DNA of 13,542 bases. Source: JBOHHR01 sp050740975. Lineage in GTDB: Bacteria; Pseudomonadota; Gammaproteobacteria; JBOHHR01. This document shows, in pieces, positions 7,504 to 13,542 of this stretch. How positions within the stretch are numbered: the stretch's first letter is position 1; every line of letters starts with the position of its first letter. The notes under the pieces were generated by a model. The model worked only from the letters and a program-made list of their open reading frames with translations. It made no database searches and was not told the origin of the DNA. The position numbers were made by a program, and so were the translations under genes. The stretch is taken from positions 1-13,542 of the forward strand of contig JBOIEE010000298.1 of the NCBI GenBank assembly GCA_050740975.1, in the 5' to 3' direction.

Positions 7504-10500
7504 TGTGGCGGAGATCACGCGCTACCGCGGCGGGCCGGCTGTTTCCGCTTTTCGCCTTGGGCGGGTACGCGAAACCGTGTCAAAGGCCGTGCCCGATGCT
7601 TCGCAGTTGTTCGCCGAGTGGGCGCACTTCGCGCGCCTGAGTAGCCCGCTGAGCGGGGCAGAAGAGGAGCGCCTTACGACCTTGCTTGATTACAGCGGTG
7701 CGGCGGTCGAAGTGCCACCAGAAGCCCAGTTGCTGCTGGTTGTTCCGCGCCTGGGCACCGTGTCGGCCTGGTCCAGCAAGGCGACAGAAATTGTTAACAA
7801 CTGTGGCTTGAGCAAGGTGCTGCGCCTGGAGCGGGCTACTGCCTGGTATGTCACCTTGGCGGGACCACCGCAGGATGCCGATTCTGTTTGGAAAGCCCTC
7901 CCAGCCTATCTGCACGATCCCATGACCCAAACCGTGCTGCCCGATTGGGGGGAGGCTGAACGGCTCTTCGAGAGCACCGTTGCGCGGCCCTTGACCACCG
8001 TGCCGTTTCGCGCGGGCGGGCGCCAAGCGCTGGTCAGAGCGAACACCGAGCTGGGGCTCGCGCTCTCTGATGAGGAGATCGATTACCTTTCAGAGCACTT
8101 TGCGGCCCTGGAGAGGGATCCTACGGATGTGGAGTTGATGATGTTCGCGCAACTGAACTCCGAGCATTGCCGCCACAAGATCTTCAACGCGAAGTGGATG
8201 GTCGATAGACAAATCCAAGACCGTTCCCTGCTGGGGATGATCAAGCACACCCATGCGCGCCATGCGGGCGGGGTGCTATCGGCTTACGTAGACAACGCCG
8301 CCGTGACCCACGGGTATGCCGCAAGCCGCTTCTTTCCGGCGCCCGAGGATGGACGATATCAATACCGATCGGAGCACGTGCATATCCTGGCCAAGGTGGA
8401 AACCCACAACCACCCTACGGCCATCTCTCCCCACCCAGGTGCGGCAACCGGGGTCGGGGGGGAGATCCGCGATGAAGCCGCGACAGGCCGAGGAGCTAAA
8501 CCCAAGGCGGGACTGGCCGGTTTTTCAGTATCCAACCTGCGCATCCCGGGATGGGTGCAGCCGTGGGAGCAGGACCACGGCAGGCCCCGTTGGCAGGCTT
8601 CGGCGTTGCAGATCATGCTGGAAGGACCCATCGGAGCCGCTTCCTTTAACAATGAGTTTGGCCGTCCCGCATTGTGCGGGTATTTCCGCTGTTATGAACA
8701 GGCGCTAGCGGGAGTGCAAGAGGTCCGTGGTTACCACAAACCGATCATGCTCGCCGGCGGGTTAGGGAACATACGCCCAGAGCATATTGCTAAGCGTTCT
8801 CTTGCCCCTCAAGTCAAGGTCGTGGTTTTAGGCGGTCCTGCCCTATTGATCGGTTTGGGCGGAGGCGCAGCCTCCTCCATGGCGGCCGGAAGCAGCGCTG
8901 AAGCGCTGGACTTCGCCTCGGTACAACGGGATAACGCCGAGATGCAACGCCGTTGTCAAGAGGTCATCGATTCGTGTTGGAGCCTGGGCGAGGACAACCC
9001 CATCTTATCGATCCACGATGTGGGGGCGGGCGGTCTATCGAACGCAGTGCCCGAGCTACTTGCCGCGAGCGGCCGGGGTGGTTCATTCGCGCTCAAGGAC
9101 ATCCCCTCTGCCGATCCAGGGCTGTCCCCGCTCGAGCTGTGGTGCAACGAGGCCCAGGAGCGTTATGTGCTTGCCATCACGGCTGAAAACCTCTGGCTAC
9201 TTGAGCGAATCTGCCGGCGCGAGCGCTGCCCGTACGCCGTTATCGGAGAGGCCGCGGCGGATCCCCGCTTGGTACTGAGCGACGACCCTGGTAAGCCCAA
9301 GCCTATAGATATCCCCATGCGCATGTTGTTCGCTGATCCACCAAGGCGCCACATCGCGGTGGATTCCAAGACTAAACGTATTCCACCTTTGCGTTTGCCG
9401 GAGATAACGATCGGGCAAGCCGCCGAGCGCGTGCTTCGTCTTCCTACCGTTGCCGATAAGCGCTTTTTGATAACCATCGCCGATCGCAGTGTTTCGGGGC
9501 TGGTGGTTCGCGATCAGATGGTCGGTCCGTGGCAGATTGCAGTCGCCGACTGCGCGGTTACGGCCAGCTCTTTTCGAGGCTTTACCGGGGAGGCGATGGC
9601 CGTGGGCGAGCGCTCCCCCGTTGCCTTGCTCGACGCCCCGGCCGCGGGGCGGCTCGCGGTAGGTGAGGCGATCACCAACATCGCCGCCGCGCGGATCCTC
9701 AAGCTTCCGGACGTGATCCTGTCTGCTAACTGGATGGCCACCAGCGGTCACGGGGAGGAAGACCGACACCTATTTGACACCGTGCGGGCGGTGGCGATGG
9801 AGCTGTGCCCCGCCTTGGGCCTGTCGATACCGGTGGGCAAGGACTCGCTGTCGATGAAAACGGTGTGGGAGGAAGGGGGTAGGGAGAAATCCGTGGTCGC
9901 ACCCCTTTCCCTGATCGTCTCTGCGTTTGCGCCGGTGGCCGATGTGCGCTTATCACTCACGCCACAACTGCGGACCGATGCGGGGAAGACCGATCTGATC
10001 CTGATCGATCTGGGGCGAGGCAAGAACCGCTTAGGCGGATCGTGCCTGACTCAGGTTTACAATCGAGTGGGCGGAGTGCCCCCCGATCTCGATCAGCCAG
10101 AGGACCTAAAGACCTTCTTTCGTTGCATACAGTTGCTGAACGAGATGGGTTTGCTCTTGGCCTACCACGATCGCTCGGACGGTGGCTTGTTCGTGACCTT
10201 GTGCGAAATGGCTTTGGCGGGACGAGTGGGCATAGCGACGGACTTGAGCGCTTTGGGCGAGGATCCGCTCGCCATACTGTTTAGCGAAGAGCTAGGCGCC
10301 GTCATCCAGGTACGCTGCGAAGACGCTTCGGGCGTGCTAAAGCTGTTCCGCTCCAGCGGTTTGGAAGGGCACACCCATATCCTCGGGCAGGTACAGCCTG
10401 ACAAGCGGATCGAGCTCACGTTTCAGAGTAGGGAGGTATATGCCCAAGATCTGATGACGATCCAAGCGCTGTGGTCCGAGTGCTCCTATCAGATGCAGGC

Positions 10501-11407
10501 GCTGCGAGACCATCCGGGGTGCGCACGCCAGGAGTATGAGGGACTTCAGGATCAACACGATGCGGGCCTAAAGCTCGCGCTGAGCTTCGCGCAGCCAGCT
10601 GCTCCTTTTGTCAGTCAGGGTGCGAAGCCCAAAGTGGCCGTTTTGCGCGAACAAGGGGTCAACGGGCAGGTAGAAATGGCAGGAGCGTTTGAGCGTGCTG
10701 GGTTTGACTGCATCGATGTACACATGACGGATCTCATCATCGGCCGTCGCACGCTCACTGCGTTTAAAGGGCTGGCCTGTGGCGGTGGCTTTTCCTATGG
10801 CGATGTTCTGGGCGCGGGAGGCGGCTGGGCAAAATCCATCCTTTTTAACGCCCGCGCCCTGGAGGAATTCTCGCGTTTTTTTTCCAGAGTGGATACGTTT
10901 ACCTTGGGCGTGTGCAACGGCTGCCAGATGCTCGCTCTGCTGAAGGCGCTGATCCCGGGTGCCGAGGGTTGGCCGGGTTTTACCCGCAACCAATCGGAGC
11001 AGTTCGAGTCCCGGCTGGTAATGGTGGAGGTGCTGGACTCCCCTTCCATCTTTCTGCGCGGTATGGCGGGCTCCCGTCTTCCGGTCGTGGTGGCTCACGG
11101 CGAAGGTCGAATCGCGGCTACGCACAGCCGACTGGCCGACGATCTTCTGCACGGGAAAATAGCCACCCTGCGCTTTGTTGATAATTATGGAAATGCAAGC
11201 GAGCGCTACCCGGCCAATCCAAACGGCTCTATCGGAGGGATCACCGGCCTTACCACCCAGGACGGGCGGGTGAGCCTCTTCATGCCCCATCCGGAACGTT
11301 TGTTCCTGAGCAAGCAATACTCGTGGTTACCCCCGGACTGGCGGCATGAAGAAGGGCCCTGGATGCGTTTATTTCATAATGCCAGGAGTTGGGTTGCGGG
11401 CGCTTGA
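7493..11407 (+). CDS. purL: Phosphoribosylformylglycinamidine synthase, long single-chain form
   Basis: PurL converts FGAR to FGAM using ATP and glutamine, the fourth step of de novo purine synthesis. The 1304-residue product matches the E. coli-type enzyme (about 1295). The N-terminal domain begins with GGPAVSAFRL, aligning with GSPALSAFR in E. coli. The synthetase core carries NSEHCRHKIFNA (His225) and the VETHNHPTAISPHPG block with His305 and His307. Then come GGEIRDEAATGRGAKPKAG and IHDVGAGGLSNA. The glutaminase domain runs from about 1045: LREQGVNGQVEMA, the nucleophile Cys1141 in GVCNGCQ, and His1266 and Glu1268 in MPHPER. The start is not ATG. TTG 7493 lies inside the preceding gene with an 11-base overlap, and GTG 7505 is the other in-frame option; neither has a clear ribosome binding site. 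No break is seen. Confidence 0.97.
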   Translation: MAFDVAEITRYRGGPAVSAFRLGRVRETVSKAVPDASQLFAEWAHFARLSSPLSGAEEERLTTLLDYSGAAVEVPPEAQLLLVVPRLGTVSAWSSKATEIVNNCGLSKVLRLERATAWYVTLAGPPQDADSVWKALPAYLHDPMTQTVLPDWGEAERLFESTVARPLTTVPFRAGGRQALVRANTELGLALSDEEIDYLSEHFAALERDPTDVELMMFAQLNSEHCRHKIFNAKWMVDRQIQDRSLLGMIKHTHARHAGGVLSAYVDNAAVTHGYAASRFFPAPEDGRYQYRSEHVHILAKVETHNHPTAISPHPGAATGVGGEIRDEAATGRGAKPKAGLAGFSVSNLRIPGWVQPWEQDHGRPRWQASALQIMLEGPIGAASFNNEFGRPALCGYFRCYEQALAGVQEVRGYHKPIMLAGGLGNIRPEHIAKRSLAPQVKVVVLGGPALLIGLGGGAASSMAAGSSAEALDFASVQRDNAEMQRRCQEVIDSCWSLGEDNPILSIHDVGAGGLSNAVPELLAASGRGGSFALKDIPSADPGLSPLELWCNEAQERYVLAITAENLWLLERICRRERCPYAVIGEAAADPRLVLSDDPGKPKPIDIPMRMLFADPPRRHIAVDSKTKRIPPLRLPEITIGQAAERVLRLPTVADKRFLITIADRSVSGLVVRDQMVGPWQIAVADCAVTASSFRGFTGEAMAVGERSPVALLDAPAAGRLAVGEAITNIAAARILKLPDVILSANWMATSGHGEEDRHLFDTVRAVAMELCPALGLSIPVGKDSLSMKTVWEEGGREKSVVAPLSLIVSAFAPVADVRLSLTPQLRTDAGKTDLILIDLGRGKNRLGGSCLTQVYNRVGGVPPDLDQPEDLKTFFRCIQLLNEMGLLLAYHDRSDGGLFVTLCEMALAGRVGIATDLSALGEDPLAILFSEELGAVIQVRCEDASGVLKLFRSSGLEGHTHILGQVQPDKRIELTFQSREVYAQDLMTIQALWSECSYQMQALRDHPGCARQEYEGLQDQHDAGLKLALSFAQPAAPFVSQGAKPKVAVLREQGVNGQVEMAGAFERAGFDCIDVHMTDLIIGRRTLTAFKGLACGGGFSYGDVLGAGGGWAKSILFNARALEEFSRFFSRVDTFTLGVCNGCQMLALLKALIPGAEGWPGFTRNQSEQFESRLVMVEVLDSPSIFLRGMAGSRLPVVVAHGEGRIAATHSRLADDLLHGKIATLRFVDNYGNASERYPANPNGSIGGITGLTTQDGRVSLFMPHPERLFLSKQYSWLPPDWRHEEGPWMRLFHNARSWVAGA

Positions 11408-11425
11408 TACGATTGAGTTTTATGT

Positions 11426-11441
11426 CTATGTTTGAACATAG
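11426..11441. promoter_or_regulatory. Perfect 16-base palindromic hairpin after purL
   Basis: CTATGTT and AACATAG flank a TG centre, giving 7-base perfect arms (or a 6-bp stem with a TTGA tetraloop) 18 bases after the purL stop. A T-rich stretch (TTTTATTCTT) follows three bases later. It could be a weak, AT-rich intrinsic terminator for the purine transcript or a binding site for a dimeric repressor of the downstream lipoprotein gene. The stem is too AT-rich for a confident terminator call. Confidence 0.4.
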
Positions 11442-11498
11442 CGGTTTTATTCTTCGCTCTTCTGGGCTGCGCCTAGAACGGCTTTGGGGTGACTGACG

Positions 11499-12077
11499 AT
11501 GGATGCTGATAAGAGATGGCTGCGCACCACAACCCTGCTCCTGGGCGCGGTGCTTGTCACGGGGTGCGCCACAACCAGCGGTTTGATTCCCTTTACTCAC
11601 GACCTGCGCCATGTTCACGGTTTAAACAACGAAGACTTAATGAAGCTACAATATTACTTAGCCGAGCCTATCGTCTTGTACCGCAGTGATGTCTCTGGAG
11701 GGTCCACCGTCACCGACGGCAGGCTGATCACCCAGGGTGACAGTGTGGTCGACGAGATCGTGGTAAATGAGGGTACCCCGGGGATCGCCATCGACGCGGG
11801 TGAGACTTGGGTAGTGATAAGCTTTGAGCAAGGGGCGAGCGCGCTGCCCTTTAGCTCGGACGAGGCGCGTCGCGCGGAGTGGAGCGGCATATACTCACTT
11901 TCCAGTAGCGATTGGAATAACGGCATCGGCACTGTGGAGTATGACGGAAAGAGCTATTCCGCGATCCGGGACAGCGGGTTTGCCTATTTGCTGATCGACA
12001 AAGAAAGCTTGTCAAAAGTGGTGAAGAACAAACGTTCGCTGGAGGGACGCCTACTGGGAGCGTCGCAATCGCCTTAG
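11499..12077 (+). CDS. Unrecognised outer-membrane lipoprotein
   Basis: I do not recognise this 192-residue protein as a named family. It starts at ATG 11499, about seven bases after a purine-rich GGGGTG that can serve as ribosome binding site. A lipoprotein signal peptide covers residues 1-22: basic start DKRWLR, hydrophobic TTTLLLGAVLVTG, lipobox V-T-G-C. Cys23 is the only cysteine, and Ala24 predicts outer-membrane sorting by the Lol rule. The mature part starts with a helical HDLRHVHGLNNEDLMKLQYYL, then an apparently beta-rich region with IVLYRS (58-63), VVDEIVVNEGTPGIAI (83-98) and ETWVVISFE (102-110). WSGIYSL (128-134) and GTVEYDGKSYSA (144-155) follow, and the C-terminus is basic. It stands alone between purL and uppP with gaps of 91 and 127 bases. 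Lipidation is well supported; the role is unknown. Confidence 0.85.
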   Translation: MDADKRWLRTTTLLLGAVLVTGCATTSGLIPFTHDLRHVHGLNNEDLMKLQYYLAEPIVLYRSDVSGGSTVTDGRLITQGDSVVDEIVVNEGTPGIAIDAGETWVVISFEQGASALPFSSDEARRAEWSGIYSLSSSDWNNGIGTVEYDGKSYSAIRDSGFAYLLIDKESLSKVVKNKRSLEGRLLGASQSP

Positions 12078-12130
12078 TCTTTTTCATAACCCTAAACCCG
12101 GGGGATCCGTTAAGGCATTTTTGGGAGTTG

Positions 12131-12146
12131 GCGGGGTTAAACCCGC
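12131..12146. other. Small GC-rich inverted repeat between the lipoprotein gene and uppP
   Basis: GCGGG (12131-12135) and CCCGC (12142-12146) flank GTTAAA. It lies in the 127-base gap between the lipoprotein gene and uppP. There is no T-tract after it. The octamer TAAACCCG occurs both here and about 45 bases upstream. No convincing promoter or terminator is seen in this gap, so the structure may be incidental. Confidence 0.2.
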
Positions 12147-12204
12147 GCGGTCGGCGTTGTGTCGAGCAACAATACGCGCTACTTCTCCTGGCCTTTGTGG
12201 TTGA

Positions 12205-13005
12205 GTGAACGAATTTCCACCTTACGCGGCCTTGCTCATGGGCCTGATCGAAGGCCTGACGGAATTCCTCCCCATCTCCAGCACCGGTCACTTGATCATC
12301 GCGGGCGATCTGTTGGGGCTGGCTTCGGAAAAAGCGAAGACCTTTGAGATCTTCATCCAGCTGGGTGCCATCCTGGCGGTATGCTGGCATTACCGCAATA
12401 AAATCAGCCAGGTGACGGTGAATCTTGTCCGCGCGAAACAAGCCAGGAGCTTTGTTCTTAACTTAATTATCGCGTTTATGCCGGCAGCCTGCTTAGGCGT
12501 TCTATTTCACGAGGCGATCAAGACCTATCTATTTCATCCAGCCAATGTAGCGATCGCCCTGGTCGTGGGCGGACTGGTAATACTTTTTATCGAGCGCCAG
12601 GAACGTCGGCCCAGGATTAGCACTGTCGACGAGATGCGCTGGGCGGACGCGCTTAAGATCGGTTGCGTCCAGGCCTTAGCGCTGATCCCCGGTACTTCTC
12701 GCTCCGGAGCCACCATCATCGGCGGACTGTTATTCGGCCTGTCGCGACAAGCCGCCACGGAGTTTTCTTTCTTTCTCGCCATCCCCATTATGCTGGCGGC
12801 GACGCTCTACGCCTTGGCTAAGGGTTGGCAAACGCTGGGTTCACAGGATATCGCGAGTTTCGCGTTTGGCTTTCTGGCATCTTTTATCAGCGCGTTATTG
12901 GCCGTGAAGGGCCTCCTGCACTTTGTAGCCAACCATAGTTTCCGCGTATTCGGGTATTACCGGATCGCCTTCGGATTGCTCACGCTGTTATACTTTTCAC
13001 ACTGA
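12205..13005 (+). CDS. uppP: Undecaprenyl-diphosphate phosphatase (UppP/BacA)
   Basis: UppP removes one phosphate from undecaprenyl pyrophosphate, recycling the lipid carrier for peptidoglycan and other surface polymers; extra copies give bacitracin resistance. The 266-residue, very hydrophobic product fits the family length (about 270) and its multi-pass topology. Both catalytic signatures are intact. EGLTEFLPISSTGHLI lies at 16-31, with Glu16, Glu20 and His29. PGTSRSGATIIGG lies at 162-174, with Arg166 matching the essential E. coli Arg174. KTFEIFIQLGAILAV and the EFSFFLAIPIM segment are also typical. The start is GTG 12205: an in-frame TGA lies directly before it, and the next Met (residue 12, base 12238) would cut into the first membrane segment. 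The ribosome binding site is weak. Confidence 0.96.
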   Translation: MNEFPPYAALLMGLIEGLTEFLPISSTGHLIIAGDLLGLASEKAKTFEIFIQLGAILAVCWHYRNKISQVTVNLVRAKQARSFVLNLIIAFMPAACLGVLFHEAIKTYLFHPANVAIALVVGGLVILFIERQERRPRISTVDEMRWADALKIGCVQALALIPGTSRSGATIIGGLLFGLSRQAATEFSFFLAIPIMLAATLYALAKGWQTLGSQDIASFAFGFLASFISALLAVKGLLHFVANHSFRVFGYYRIAFGLLTLLYFSH

Positions 13006-13052
13006 GCGCGGGCCAAAAAGGCGCACGCAGTTCTCCGCTTCATCGGCATTCA

Positions 13053-13542
13053 ATGTCAGAGTTCCCGATAGCACCCCAGAAACCCATTGCGATAAGCAAG
13101 CGACTGCTGTCGCGGTTATTTTTCTTCGGTGTGTTCTTTCTGCTTCTGTATCAGCTTCTGCGTTTGTTGGCTCCCTTTTTTACCCCTCTTATGAGCGCAA
13201 TCACGCTCACGCTGATTTTTTATCCCATCTATGTGCGCATCACGGGCATCATCCAGAGCCGAAACATAGCGGCTTTCCTGAGCACCCTACTTGCCCTGGT
13301 GACGATCATCGTGCCCTTGCTCTTTGCGGTATGGCTGCTGGTCAAGGAGGCGGCGGAGGTGTTCCCCGCCGCCAGGTCGTGGATGGCGGCGGAAGACGGT
13401 GGGTCTTTGGCCAGCAAGCTCCCGCCATTCTTAGTCGGCGTCTGGAGCGGGATCCGCGAGTATCTCGCCATCGGGCAGTTGGACCTGGAGGCGATCGTTC
13501 TCAACAACATACGCGAGCTGGGAAACGAGATCACAGGATTCG
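13053..13542 (+). CDS. AI-2E/PerM-family membrane protein (3' end beyond window)
   Basis: An open frame from ATG 13053 runs off the right edge after 163 codons. The product starts with a short polar N-terminus (MSEFPIAPQKPIAISKR), followed by hydrophobic segments at about 21-40 and 43-60. A third lies at about 73-98 (AAFLSTLLALVTIIVPLLFAVWLLV). The LLAPFFTPLMSAITLTLIFYPIYVRI pattern and the third helix ending in VP followed by a long amphipathic periplasmic region match the N-terminal third of the AI-2E transporter (PF01594, PerM) family. The family includes the E. coli autoinducer-2 exporter TqsA and sodium/proton antiporters, so the substrate cannot be given. It starts 47 bases after uppP and may be co-transcribed. 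No strong ribosome binding site is seen. Confidence 0.82.
   Translation, partial: MSEFPIAPQKPIAISKRLLSRLFFFGVFFLLLYQLLRLLAPFFTPLMSAITLTLIFYPIYVRITGIIQSRNIAAFLSTLLALVTIIVPLLFAVWLLVKEAAEVFPAARSWMAAEDGGSLASKLPPFLVGVWSGIREYLAIGQLDLEAIVLNNIRELGNEITGF

Noticed and set aside
9197..9769. Minus-strand frame of 190 codons inside purL
   Set aside because: Antisense to the conserved synthetase core, with no family motif, promoter or ribosome binding site.
10568..11317. Minus-strand frame of 249 codons opposite the purL glutaminase domain
   Set aside because: It lies wholly antisense to a clearly conserved domain, has no recognisable motif and low-complexity, His/Gln/Gly-rich composition, typical of a shadow frame in GC-rich DNA.
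12159..12347. Small plus-strand frame overlapping the uppP start
   Set aside because: Out of frame with uppP and covering its first catalytic motif; the product is Arg/Pro/His-rich with no family resemblance.
11851..12441. Minus-strand frame spanning the lipoprotein end, the gap and the start of uppP
   Set aside because: It crosses two well-supported plus-strand genes and its translation has no recognisable domain.
13006..13035. GGCC-AAAAA-GGC element after uppP as a terminator
   Set aside because: Only a 3-bp continuous stem forms and there is no T-run; it looks incidental.
13229..13534. Minus-strand frame at the right edge
   Set aside because: Antisense to the AI-2E-family gene, which has clear membrane segments in the plus-strand frame.
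1..13542. CRISPR arrays, tRNA or rRNA genes, insertion sequences, phage or defence genes
   Set aside because: I saw no regularly spaced repeats, cloverleaf-like segments, transposase motifs or long terminal inverted repeats; all long gaps are under 200 bases.

Overview
The window is a compact, all-plus-strand piece of a bacterial chromosome, about 95% coding and moderately GC-rich by eye. The best fit is a gammaproteobacterium. PurB and PurL closely resemble the long E. coli-type enzymes, with PurL as one chain carrying its own glutaminase domain. The type II secretion (T2SS) genes run K-L-M-N-D, the tail of the Xanthomonas xps order E-F-G-H-I-J-K-L-M-N-D. I cannot name the genus. No tRNA, rRNA, CRISPR array, insertion sequence or phage gene is visible.

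Region 1 (1-5461) is the 3' half of a T2SS operon: gspK (cut by the left edge), gspL, gspM, gspN and the secretin gene gspD. K, L, M and N are packed with a 7-base gap and then stop/start overlaps, which suggests translational coupling. L, M and N would form the inner-membrane platform that links the cytoplasmic motor to the outer-membrane GspD channel. GspD carries a lipoprotein signal and is preceded by an AT-rich 72-base gap with a perfect TATAAT box, so it may have its own promoter.

Region 2 (5462-11407) holds two de novo purine synthesis genes, purB and purL, with a small DUF7931-like, possibly degenerate phospholipase-D-fold protein between them. purL begins at a non-ATG codon at or inside the end of that gene. 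An imperfect hairpin next to a TATGAT box lies just upstream of purB.

Region 3 (11408-13542) is envelope-related: an unrecognised 192-residue lipoprotein, the undecaprenyl pyrophosphate phosphatase gene uppP (GTG start), and the 5' part of an AI-2E/PerM-family membrane protein gene that runs off the right edge.

No clearly new system is present. The points most worth a second look are the DUF7931-like protein between two purine genes, the unassigned lipoprotein, the charged tail of GspN, the candidate promoters before gspD and purB, the palindrome after purL, and a roughly 2.5-fold excess of GATC over chance by hand count.
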